Shown in pieces: positions 34,915 to 45,749 of a stretch of DNA of 64,000 nt. Numbering within the stretch: position 1 is the stretch's first letter; each line of letters begins with the position of its first letter. The notes under the pieces were generated by a model. It was not told where the DNA came from. It was given only the letters and a program-made list of their open reading frames with translations, and ran no database searches. The stretch lies in assembly GCA_958298945.1 (NCBI GenBank), contig OY282605.1, positions 25,956,811 through 26,020,810 on the forward strand, written 5' to 3'. The DNA is from Atherix ibis (Eukaryota; Arthropoda; Insecta; Diptera; Athericidae). A program made the translations under genes and the position numbers.

Positions 34915-35895
34915 GATATCCCCCCATATATTATACACTTGTGCCAACGTTTTTCCCGATCCTCGAAGTACTTCAAAAAATCATTTTTTATGATCTTGTT
35001 CAGCTCCCCCTTCGATGCCGTCTTTATCTCCTCAATCGTAGGGTAGCGTCGTCCTTTTATGGGGCTCTTCAATTTCGGGAACAAGAAAAAGTTACAGGGG
35101 GCTAGATCTAGGGAATACGGTAGCTGCGGCATTACTAGTGTATTGTTTTTGGCCAAAAATTCGCGCAAAAGTAACGATCCGTGAGCAGAGGCGTTATCAT
35201 GGTGCAAAAGTCAATTTTTGTTCTTCCATAAATCCGGGCGTTTCTGGCGGATTGGTTCGCATAACTTATACATAACTTGTAGGTAATATTCCTTATTGAC
35301 CGTTCTACCCTGTGGCAAGAACTCATGATGCACCACGCCCCTGCAATCGAAGAAAACTGTAAGCAAAACCTTAACATTCGACCGAACTTGGCGCGCTTTT
35401 TTCGGTATTGGCTCGTGCGGCAGCTTCCATTGGACTGATTGAGCTTTGGTTACGTCATAACCATAAACGCATCAATTATGACCCTTTGGAGCAAATTTGG
35501 GTCATCGCGGACAGAGTCCAACAGCTCCTTTTCGTCGTTTACATCTTCTCGGCCCTCTGAGAACATTTTGTACCACCGATAAACGTTGCTTCGGTCCAAG
35601 GTAGCTTCACCATATGCCACAGTCAACATTCGGAATGCGTCCACACAATTAATTTTGTTTTTCACACAAAATTTGATACAAATTCTTTAATCTATTTTTT
35701 GGAATGGACAAAAATTGAAGACGAGCCAAAACACGTGCAAGCAAAGCAGCTGTCAAAAATTAACTAAACATTCAAAATGGCCGATCTTGTCGGCATAAGT
35801 GAGAGACATGAGTACCAACATAACGTCACAAAAAAAATCTAAAATCGAATATACGTAACCCGCGGAAATTCAAAATTCTTTTTGAACAAACCTCG
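34915..35895 (-). mobile_element. Mariner copy, 3'-truncated, with a 233-bp internal deletion
   Basis: This is the same family as 4471-5793. Its 5' TIR end (tttgaacaaacctcg, then TA) is at 35895-35897. Homology stops at about 34915 before the 3' TIR. The start codon is ATA instead of ATG and codon 3 is a stop. KINCVDAFRMLTVAYGEATL and VYRWYKMFSEGREDVNDEK are present, then the sequence jumps straight to ELLDSVRDDPNLLQRVI. Compared with the 4.5-kb copy this is a deletion from about 5191 to 5423 of that copy, with ctt at the junction in both parents. The later part keeps HHDNASAHGSLLLREFL and PYSLDLAPCNFFLFPKLK, in which the third catalytic Asp (CDFF) has become Asn. Confidence 0.85.
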
Positions 35896-36692
35896 TATTT
35901 AGGTGATTGAGAACTACTTTATGTTCTGGGTTTTTATTAGTTAATTTATTGAATAATTAGCTTATTCTAAAATGATTGCTGATAAATCCGTTTAGGTTTA
36001 AGAATATTTAATTCTAGCACAAGTTTTATCTTGATTAGCTATGAGCTTTCTGCTATTGGAAAAAAACTGCCGCAATTTTTCTATTACTCCTCGAAACGGA
36101 TTGTATATTTTATGGTTTGGAAAGTATAGCCGCCTTATTAGATTGATATTAAAGATATATATTATTTAAGGTAATATTTGATTAGCGAAAATTTTGCCAT
36201 TTTATGTTGGATACTGATTTTTCCAACAAATTTTCTTCAGAAATGAAGTTAATAACAAAAACAAAATTACTATATTTACCTCTTAATACCTACAAATAAC
36301 TGTGAAAAAATCATTTTATTAACGAATAGTGACTGTTTGGTATGGATTATGGTCTAAAGATGCCATTGACCCATATTTCTTGGGCAATAAAAAAGGAGAA
36401 ACCATTGCCATCAATTCTGAGCATTTTTTGGTCCTGAACTTACAGATTTCAATATACAGTCTATGTGATAATAATGCAGTGCTATAAGCCATACAATATG
36501 ATACATTTTTTCCTGATTCAATATTTTGTGATATTAATTCGCCTCCAAGATGGTGCAATTTCATATGATACCACTTTTTATTATAAAACTATGCTAAATA
36601 TAAGCTGTATTCCATTGGGAAAATTTTGCTACTCACAAGTACTTGTGAGTAGATGCCCATGGAACATTAAATTTACTGACAGAATTAAAATA

Positions 36693-37928
36693 ACAGTTCG
36701 GCTGAAAAGTTTATAAGGTTGACGTCTAGGCGGCGCCTCTTGCAAAAATCTCACAAAGCACCATCCTTCAAATGATTTCTGTCAAACTTTGTCGATTGGT
36801 TCGTGAGATATAGCATTTTGAAAAAAGCAACTTTTGTTATTGAAAAAAAAAATGGATAAAGACGAATTTCGTGTATCGATAAAGCATTGCTTTTTGATGA
36901 AAAAAAATACAGTGGAAACCAAAGCATGGTTTGACAAACGTTATCCGGACTCTGCTCCAGCTATTTCAACTGTGGAATATTGGTTTCGTCAATTTCGAAC
37001 TGGTCGTACGAGCACAGTTGATGCAGAACGCAGTGGACGCCCAAAAGAGGTGGTTACGGCAGAAAACATCAAAAAAATCCACAAAATAATTTTAAATGTC
37101 CGTAAAGTGAAGTTGAGCGAGATAGCTGAGACTCTGAAGATATCGAAAGAGCGTGTTGGACATATCGTGCATGAATATTTGGGCATGCGAAAGCTGTGTG
37201 CAAAGTGGGTGCCGCGTGAGCTCACTGCGAACCAAAAACACCAATACGTGTTGATGATTCTGAGCAGTGTTTGGAGCTGTTCAAACGCAATAAACCCGAA
37301 TTTTAACGTCGATATGTGACAATCGGCAGTCGGCAGAGTGGAGAGCAAGCGACGAACCGAATCCAAAGCGTGGAAAGACGCAACAGTCGGCTGGCAAGGT
37401 GATGGCGTCTGTATTTTGGGATGCGCATGGTATAATATTCATTGACTATCTCCAGAAGGGACAGACGATCAACAGCGACTATTATATAGCGTTATTGGAT
37501 CGTTTGAAGAAAGAAATCGCTAAGAAACGGCCTCATTTGAAGAAGAAAAAAGTGTTGTTTCACCGAGACAATGCACCGTGCCACAAGTCGATGAAAACGA
37601 TGGTCAAACTCAATGAATTGGGCTACGAATTGCTTCACCATCCACCGTATTCTCCAGATCTGGCCCCCAGCGACTTTTTTCTGTTTGCAAACCTCAAGAG
37701 AATGCTCGCTGGCAAGAAATTTAAGACCGATGATGAAGTGATTGCCGAAACTGAGGCCTATTTTGAGGCAAAACCGAAAGAGTACTATAAAAATGGTATT
37801 GAAAAGTTGGAAGATCGCTATAATCGCTGTATCGCCCTCGAAGGCAACTATGTTGAATAATAAAAATGAATTTTGCAAAAAAAAATATTTTTACTGTGTT
37901 ACCTTATAAAACTTTTCAACCGAACTGT
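36693..37928 (+). mobile_element. irritans-subfamily mariner (Himar1-like), complete ends
   Basis: TIRs are acagttcggctgaaaagt at the left and acagttcggttgaaaagt on the minus strand at the right. TA flanks both sides (36691-36692 and 37929-37930). The length is 1236 bp. The element lies inside the MITE at 36603-38207. Confidence 0.92.
36852..37860 (+). pseudogene. irritans mariner transposase lacking the first catalytic Asp
   Basis: From ATG at 36852 the frame reads MDKDEFRVSIKHCFLM, GRPKEVVTAENIKKIHKIIL and KLSEIAETLKISKERVGHIV (helix-turn-helix pair), then LCAKWVPRELTANQK. This is close to Himar1-type transposases (~348 aa). A two-base insertion near 37247 shifts the frame, a TAA lies at 37304, and a deletion of about 40 bp at about 37322 removes the block that carries the first catalytic Asp (DETW-x-HH in the family). 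The frame is open again from 37399 to 37860 with KVMASVFWDAHGIIFIDYLQ, FHRDNAPCH and SPDLAPSDFF, keeping the second and third Asp at D34D spacing. It ends normally at NYVE. The repeat aat at the deletion edge suggests a microhomology deletion. The enzyme cannot be active. Confidence 0.9.
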
Positions 37929-38428
37929 TATAACCTCAAAATAGTCAATAACAATACTGAGTTTACTCACACATAAACAATAAAAACTGACTTTATTCAC
38001 ACATAAACAACACTGACAAAAATATGACTCTTCAACATAACCAACGAACCCGCTAACCCATCTATTTTCATTTTGGGAACTAAAATAACCTACCGTAAAT
38101 TGTATGCGTAACTACTCATGCGAACTACTCATTTGTTTGAGCAAGAGTAACTGCGAGTAGCCAGAAGTACTTGTGAGTAGCAAAATTTTTACCAATGGAA
38201 TACAGCTATAGTATTTCAAAAATTACCTCAAAATTCATTAAAAATTACATCAAAAGAATCAAGTTCTATAAAAAATCTTGTAGCAGCAAATAATTACATA
38301 TATTTTTTCTTTTAAATAATGGCAAAGTTTTAATAATATAAAAAAAAAAAAAATTTATACAAAATCTTAATTTTAATTATGCGTTTTGAACTTTACTTTT
38401 TAAACTAAAAATTGAATAGCCTCTTTAT

Positions 38429-41400
38429 AATGAAAATTTGTAAATTGATTTTTAAAAATCTTTTATTCTTACTAATTTTCATAATATTTTTATTAAGGAT
38501 TTTTGAGATTAGCCTTGTCTATGCTATTCGTAGCGACTTCAAAGAAAAATCATTTTCATAACTTTTTCGTATCGTTAGGAAGGACTCTATGAAACTACAG
38601 CACCTAATTTGTATTTTTTTTCTCAATTTTATAATCATTTTTTCTATTTTATTTTAACAACAACAAGAAAAATTACTAGCAGATGTTTATGTAACGATAA
38701 AAGGTAATAGTTATTCTTGGCACTCGCTTATTGAAATTCAGTTTTATAGGTGAGAAAAAAATCTGTAACTAATTCATTTTATGATTAATGGAGATCTTCT
38801 TTTAAGTCGATCCTTTTATTTAGTCCACTTAACTTTATAACTCAATGACAGGCGACAAATGTTCATTCTCGATATGAATAGTTGAGTGTAACTAGGGATC
38901 GAAAAGGGTTACGACTTACAGTATATTACCACGATTTTCATACGGCATTGTCCACTCAAGTGTGCTGATCTGGATTCTCCAAGAAGATTATGTGACTTCA
39001 TTTTCTCTGAATAACCAAGCATCCCTCAGTTAGAAAAGCCATCGTTATTGCTCTTAATAATATGACAAAACACGTTTGCATTGACTCGACGGTTGAGTAT
39101 CTTTTTCATATCGAAATAACTTTAGCTGCCCCCAGTGCAATTTAGAAATTTTATTATATACTCTTTGTACAGTTAGTTACGTATGCACAAAAACTGCAAC
39201 AACAACAACAAAAAAAACAAAAAAAAAAAAACAAACAAAAAATGATGGAACAAATGATAGGAAAGATTCAAGCAAAGAAGGTCAAATTTAAATCCTTTAT
39301 GAATTTTGAATGTGGTGTTCATTTCATTAATTTAAATGTCAGAAGTACATACTCGTACATAAATGGGCTCCCTTATTCGCTGTCCAGTAACTAATTTCAA
39401 GTCTGACTCTAAGTTATGATATTTTTTGCATTGTAAACGTTTGATTTCAACAGGATTGGGCTCTTATTTGAATCGTACGAGTATGGAGAACGTGGTCCCT
39501 GAAGCAAGTTTACCAGTTTTAAGACAAACGATAATCCTGAAAAATTATTTCAAGTTATGGCACGTACTTTATGTGGTGGACATGAAGTAGTCCATGTCGA
39601 TGGGAATGAATCCAACCGATTCAAGTAATGATTTTGTACTCTCTGTCCAAAAAAGGGGGAAAAGAATTCATTTCTCTTACAAGAGAAAACGGCTAATATT
39701 CGATTAATTTAATATAAAATTCAGTTGGGAAAAAATAATCGTGATTTTTCCTTTGTGACATACAATTTCATATTTTTAAGCATTTGCTGTAAGTTGTGTC
39801 TTTTTATAAAAATTGTTGTAAATTTTTAACATTTTTCTCACGAATATATATATTCTCAGATGGGAGAATAGAAGAAAAAAAAAGATGGAATAAATATTGT
39901 AGTTTTCTGGTCTTTAAGCAAATGGATTGCAACATTTATTAAGAGCCTTTTAGATGGTCGTAGATATACGCTCGGATAGATACAATGGGTAAGCGATTCA
40001 GATCATTTGTTACAGTAGCATTAGACGCATTTTATTCACGTTTAATACAATTTAACATATCCGGATCTAAAAGGTGAAAACAATATCAATTTGCATATAG
40101 AAAATGGCGAATGGCAAAGAAAGGAGGGAGCTGAGGATTGAGGGTAATATCTAGAAGGTGTTTGATCGTGATTACCCGCATAACAGCAAAAGTGTATCAG
40201 AATCGCGTCTTACATGGCCACCTTAATGGATTCGTCTAATTGCGATGGGAAATGCAAATGTTATGTTACCCAGACTATCTGCCGATAATTGTTAATGTTG
40301 TTCGTGTCGTTTGGAAAGTGCATAGTAAAACTGCTTTTTTGCGGGTGTTTTGATTATTGTTTTAACAACAACCATCGGCCGTCTCTCTAGTGGTACGTAA
40401 TGAGGATTTGTGACCGCACTCTAATGAAATTATGCAAATAGATTAGCTAAATGATGTTTCATTGCATCTATTGCTTCGAACTAATTAGTACAAGTGGATC
40501 ACATTTTCATTTATGTATACTCCTTTCAGTTTTATCGCCATTAAACAGCGGAAGGAGCCATACAATTTTGCTATACACATTTGACCATTTTATATGAACG
40601 AACATCTAAAATAGTACAATTTAGATAATATTACGATTTATATTACCCACATACAATTTATTTATATTAACAATTTAAACAACTGTATTAAGTATGTATT
40701 TGGAAATTGATTTCACCTTTTAAGGAATATTTATTGATAACGAATTGTGAAAATTGAATTTTGCATAGATTCGATTTTTAAATTAAAAGTCGATTATTTT
40801 TTAATGATTTTTGTTGTTGTTATAAATGCTTTATTAAATTATATTCAACTATTAAAAAGAAAACGTTCTAATTTTAATCTAGAATATTAAGATTCTGTGT
40901 GACGCGATCTCTTATTTACTTTGTTAATAGCTTATTTAGTACGCATTTAACGAAAGAGTCCTTAAATTGTGTTTTACTCCCTTTAAATAAGCCTATTTGA
41001 TAGTTTAAGTACTTTAGTAATTGAAGATGCTAATAAATATTTAATTTGATCTGATAAATTTATTATTCACGTATAAATATTAAATGAGATTATTTGTTAT
41101 ATATTTTTTTACAACAACAAATTTTATTACCTTGTGTAACATCTTAGCTCCAGGTATATGAGAGTAATTTTGTGAATGCGACCGGAATAATATGAATCAG
41201 TTTATTATTTTTTTATTATTAACGAACTAGTAAATAATATAAATCAGTTTCTATATAAAAATGCTTTAATCCTTGGAAGTACGCCGTTTTAAAAATGTTG
41301 CAATAAAATTAAGCTAATTTCCCATAAAAAAAAATCTGATATCGATTTGATCCTCTTAATTCCATTTAATATTTTCAACAACCAAATTTAAAAAAAAAAA

Positions 41401-41584
41401 TATAAAAAGTACCTGCTATAAAATTTTATAAAGTTAAAATTTATGGAATTTTGTAGTAGGTACTCCATGAATTTCATGTATTTTTAGTTGTAAGTGGACC
41501 TGATTTTTTGCTGTTTAATTTTTCATGTTTTATTTTTGACAGATTGCGTATGATACATGACGTATGTCAGTTAGTATTATTATT
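38429..41584. other. Intergenic DNA with a non-repetitive island, no gene seen
   Basis: A CAA/A-rich tract lies at 39195-39240. About 38870-39640 and 40000-40560 are less AT-rich and non-repetitive. The second contains attatgcaaat and ctaattagt, which resemble POU/homeodomain binding sites, but such short motifs occur by chance. No coding frame was recognised. Confidence 0.4.
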
Positions 41585-42415
41585 TTATAATGGAAAGACT
41601 TACATGTGACCAACGCTTACAAATTATTGAATTTTATTATCAAAATTCGTACTCTGTGGAAAATGTGTTTCGCCCACTTCGTCATAATCGACCTACTGAG
41701 CAAGCAATTCAAGCAATAGCAGAGGAAAATATTGCTGCCGTAGCGTCCAATGTTGGTGAAGATCGTGATTTGTCCATCCGTCGCCGTTCACAACAGTTGA
41801 GATTATGTTACTCGACTATGTGGAAGATTTTAGTGGAGATCTTAGTCTGAAAGCATATAAAATACAGCTCATCCAAGAACTGAAGCCGAATGACCTACCA
41901 AAGCTTTGAATTTTCAGTGAGTGAGCCTTAGAAGAACTTGAATCCGTTTTTTTTACCAAAGCTCATTTCTGGTTAAATGGGTATGTGAATAAGCAAAATT
42001 GTCATATTTGGTCTGATGAACAACCATAGAACTGCCATTGAAAAAAAAACTGCCATTGCACTTAGAAAAATGCACTGTTTGGTGCGGTTTATGGGTGGAA
42101 TCATCCATAACGCTGAATGATTTCGATTTTTTTGGTGCCCAAAATGCAAAAACTGCATTTGATCGACATGTAGTTTCAACAAGATGGTGTCACATGCCAC
42201 ACAGCACGTGAAAAAATGGATATATTGAGAGATGAGTTGGGCGAGCAATTTATCTCACGTTGTGTGAGCAAAATTTTTAGATCGTGCGATTTGACGCCTC
42301 TACACTATTTTTTATGGGGCTACGTAAAGTCACTCGCCTATGCCGATAAAGCAGGGTGACTTACAGTCTTGGAAGACAATATGACATGTATTATAAGCGA
42401 GAGGACTAAACTCTC
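41585..42415 (+). pseudogene. Family T transposase, best-preserved copy (T6)
   Basis: The frame opens at 41590 with MERLTCDQRLQIIEFYYQNS, SVENVFRPLR, HNRPTEQAIQA and EENIAAVASNVGEDRDLSIR, the N-terminal helix-turn-helix region. It runs 86 codons to a TGA after WKILVEILV. Further parts follow in shifted frames: KAYKIQLIQELKPNDLPK, AHFWLNGYVNKQNCHIWSDE, TVWCGLWVE, QQDGVTCHTARE (about 42183), SCDLTPLHYFLWGYVKSLAY (about 42280) and LEDNM. The catalytic Asp of QQDG and the Asp of CDLTPLHY can be read. The family normally has about 345 residues and is widespread in insects; it belongs to the Tc1/mariner-IS630 superfamily. This copy is inactive and runs into a mariner remnant at about 42430. Confidence 0.85.
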
Positions 42416-42429
42416 TTTTACACGGGTTA

Positions 42430-42680
42430 TTTTTGGAGGAATGAACTCTCACAGCGAAACCTTTAACATTAAAAACTGCTGAAAATGTGGAAAAAGTTTG
42501 ACTCCTTGTGAGGGCAAACAGCCGATTAGTTATAAAAGTCCTTGAAAGTCTCGGGAAGAGGTTGTTTTTGCGACAGATAGGACTTTGGAGACACTGGAAT
42601 ATCACACAGCCATTTCCATCAACGAGTTTTACCTGATATCAGTCAATGTGACTTTTTTTTGTTCCCCCAATGAGTGAGAA
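42430..42680 (+). mobile_element. Internally deleted mariner remnant
   Basis: TLKTAENVEKV, then LLVRANSRLVIKVLESLG matches the linker and second helix-turn-helix of mariner (ENVEKV..LV..DRRL). It is followed within about 100 bp by HTAISINEF and YLPDISQCDFFLFPQ, the second and third catalytic blocks. The roughly 150 residues between them are missing, so this is an internal-deletion derivative. Confidence 0.65.
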
Positions 42681-42699
42681 CTCTTATAAGGTCAGATCG

Positions 42700-42950
42700 T
42701 TGATTACCGTTGAAGCTGATAAATAGTCAGTTAAAAAGGATTTTTCGTGTCTGATCGGATATTGCAGGTACTTGGTTGCTCTGTCATAATGGCGGTTGTC
42801 CCCATTAAGGAAATTTTTTGTCGGGAAAAAATAATTTTTGTGGTTTCTCAATTCCTATATTCATCTGATCACAGTCCGCATAACTCTGGTCTGTTTCCCA
42901 AGGTTAAAAAATATTTGAAAAGACATCCCTTTGGTACTTAGTATCCTTTA
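42700..42950 (+). mobile_element. Mariner remnant, C-terminal half
   Basis: The plus strand reads SDRILQVLGCSVIMAVV and LFPKVKKYLKRHPFGT in the open frame 42747-42941. In shifted frames it reads RVSDIAGTWLLCHN, matching W-LHHDN, and SIPIF with a degraded PYSPDLAP. It abuts the previous remnant and is of the same lineage. Confidence 0.6.
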
Positions 42951-43489
42951 TAAATTGGGTTAGTCAATCTTTAACTTTGTCCACTTGAAAGTGAAAGGCT
43001 GTCATTTAAAAACAAATATAGTTAATATAGAAGAAATGTTTTAAACAAACAGATTTATTCGAATAATAATTTATTTATTTAGAATCTTAGCAAAAACTTG
43101 GTGAAATAAGCCCTAAAAGTAGAAGAGTCAAGAGTCCAAATTGTCTTCGATATGGAACTTACATGGTGATAAGTTGAAAAGTAACCAACAGAATAAATAA
43201 TTTTCTGAAATCGGAGTATTTTTCTAAAATAGTCGATAATATTAAAAATTTAATGAATAAAATTTAGAAGATCTTAAGTAAACAAAAAATCTGATTTTCT
43301 TTTTCTACGGCCATTTCTTGAAAGGAAAAAGTATTGATTAGGTGTATTTTCACATATTTTCCTTATATTTTAATGGTGTGTGATATAATAGATTCCTCTG
43401 ATAACTAAAAAGCTGCTGGAATCCTTCTACATATTAATTAAACTATAATTAAAATCATTGTTAACATTATTTTAAAGTAACAGGTTAAT
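42951..43489. other. AT-rich spacer, no gene seen
   Basis: No coding or repeat signal was recognised. Confidence 0.4.
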
Positions 43490-44165
43490 ATAGAATCTTC
43501 AGAAATATATCCTATCTCAACAAGACTGTTACAAGGTAGTATTTTTGTCCCATTTAATATAAAATTTATACCCATGATATTGTATCTATTTTGCAGATAA
43601 TATGACCATCCTTATTATGCATAAAATTCCATAATTTTCAAGCCTGGTATACGAGATAAAAATACTTTTACCCTTTGCCGTAATACTTTCACCTCTTAAT
43701 ACCTTAATGATAAAATAGCTCTACAACATGTTAAGAGGCGTTACTTATGACCATACCTAGAAAAGAGATTATCCTGGTAACCACATCCTAGTCTACAAGG
43801 ACTTGAAACTAACAGACTTCATCAACAACTAAGTAGTAGACAACTGTTTGAATTAGATATTAAAAGATAAACAGAGTATTATAAAATCTATTTGGACTTA
43901 CGGCATTGAATTTTTGTAATTAAACCAAATCTTTAGATTACTTTTGCATGCAGTCTTTTTAATCTATGATATTTTGCAACATAGTTGATGTCCCATTTTA
44001 GGTTCGTTATAGTTTATTGTATTTAGGACCTGTAAAAATCCCAATTTACCCTATCATTATAATCCTAAAAGCACTGATCAAAAGTGGCCCCGAGATTTAT
44101 AAGAATCCTCATACTCTCAAAATTTGCTTATGACAAATATATTTTTAGTAGAATATACAGAATAA
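43490..44165 (+). mobile_element. Jockey-clade LINE reverse transcriptase, decayed
   Basis: The plus strand reads LLQGSIFVPFNIKFIP (Jockey PQGSVLGPLLYNIYT), then YCIYFADNMTILIM (catalytic FADD box, about 43590-43630, second Asp changed to Asn). YLEKRLSW follows (KYLGV.LD.RLTW, about 43755), then IIKSIWTYGIEF (IIKPIWTYGIELWG, about 43870-43910). The order and spacing match the palm-to-thumb part of Jockey-clade RTs. Stops and frameshifts are scattered. No 3' tail was identified. Confidence 0.72.
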
Positions 44166-45749
44166 AATAATTTAAAAAAATAGTTTTTTTCCAATTTTTC
44201 AAGTCAATTAATACAAACATCTAAAAAATAAATAATATTTTAAAATTTGAGTAGTTTTTTTAAAAAATTTTAAAAGACTTCTCTTTATTTGATCAAAAAT
44301 TATTTATTTTCTTGACGTATGGTCATATTGTAAAATCGTAAAGCATAGAGTCATTGAGCATAAATATAAGCCCTTTTCCTTATTATCAAAGAAAATTATG
44401 TACTTTAATATATAGAATAATAATGAGATATATTAACCTCATAGATATCGGGAAAAAGGTTAGATAATCTACGAGTATTTACCCTTTGGCCGATAATTTA
44501 CCAACTAAATAACTATTGTACCTGTTCTTTATGTACGTTCATAAAGTTAAATTGTGATCGATTGCTTGATACGCGAAGTATCGTCAATGCGAAAGTAAAA
44601 ATAAGGCAATAGCTCATAAGATGAGTTCATATTGTATCCTGTAAGCTGCACGTGGACTTAACTATATATTTTCTTAAAGTATCTTAGAAATGAAAATTTT
44701 TTTTTTTGTGTATGGTTATGAATATTGTATGTTAAATCGTCGCCATCTCCAACTGGAACTTATACACAGTTCCTTATTGATATGAGCAAGTTTCATATTG
44801 TGTTGATTTAAAGTCCACACTTTGTATCGTAAATTGTTGGGTAAATGTTGGCATATTTGTGCGGGCAGAATGCCTATGACGCCGATGACGATCCACTGTG
44901 ATCTTTGTCCAAGTCTGGGTCTGATATCATTTTAATTGGATATGATTGTTCTGTGTGCACGAGTCATGCATGTGAACATATTTCCCGATCATCTTACGAA
45001 TTCTACTCTAATTGCTCAATTTACCTGTTAACCAAGTATGTACATAGATAGTTGAATCGATCTTAAATTCATAATCAGTCTACACAATCAACTCTCCGAT
45101 GATTTAATGAAAGTAAAGCACTGATTTCATTAGATATATTTTTTTGCTTACTTACAAATTTACTATTGATATTATTTAAGTATGAATTATTGTATATCTT
45201 AGAAAATGAATCAGTTCAAAATATGATAAATGAGACCGGTTGTATTTATTGTATTCAATAAAGTTTAAAGATAAACTCGAAGAATTGTGAATGTTCATCT
45301 CAAGGTGTTTTACTACAGCTAAGGTTGCACTTTAACAATTTAAACATTTGCAATTTCCCATCCAATGTTTTATTACAAATTAACTTATTCGTTTATTTTC
45401 TTTTATGTGTATAAACCAGATCAAGGTTTATAAAAAATTAATTCTTCTAATAATATTAATTAAAATGTATAATTAAAATGATAAGCAAATATAAAAATGC
45501 TAAAATTATATTAGTTCATCATTGAAAGTTTTTTTATTTCTTTATTGTCCGAGTGAAAATATTCTATATAAATTCTGAGAGTCAATTAATTTCGAGAAAA
45601 TACGAAAGATTTAAGCAAAGAACTTGATTTCTTTCGAAGAGGAAATTATGTTAGTAGCATTCTAATAATGATATTGAATATAAACATTTTTTTGCAGATT
45701 TTTTTTAGGTACTATATTTGAAATGCTTTTAAAATTTTTTATTGGATTA
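44166..45749. other. Intergenic DNA, no gene seen
   Basis: About 44530-45080 is less AT-rich and non-repetitive, with no open frame of note. The remainder is A/T runs. Confidence 0.4.

Larger units (their letters stand above)
36603..38207. mobile_element. MITE with ~50-bp TIRs, interrupted by a mariner
   Basis: The left end reads agctgtattccattggg, then ttttgctactcacaagtact. The right end on the minus strand reads agctgtattccattggt, then the same ttttgctactcacaagtact. Without the mariner the MITE would be about 370 bp and has no coding capacity. The flanking bases are ATA on both sides, a possible 3-bp target duplication. The left TIR contains a 24-bp perfect palindrome at 36629-36652, and ctactc-type repeats recur inside the right end (38105-38180). 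The superfamily is not assigned. Confidence 0.78.
36095..38428 (+). mobile_element. Family T copy T5, split by a MITE that holds a mariner
   Basis: The left part (36095-36602) starts with tggtttggaaagtatag, the family T subterminal sequence. It encodes VWYGLWSKDAIDPYFLGNKK, GETIAINSEHF and the degenerate catalytic stretch. After the insertion, 38208-38428 resumes with sequence matching the ENVIKNYLKRIES C-terminal region (38225-38265). It ends with the right TIR ttactttttaaactaaaaa.tgaatag.c (38391-38420). The continuity across 36603-38207 shows that T5 is older than the MITE and the mariner inside it. Confidence 0.72.

Noticed and set aside
36989..37878. Minus-strand frames of 125-128 codons
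   Set aside because: They are antisense shadows of the irritans mariner transposase.
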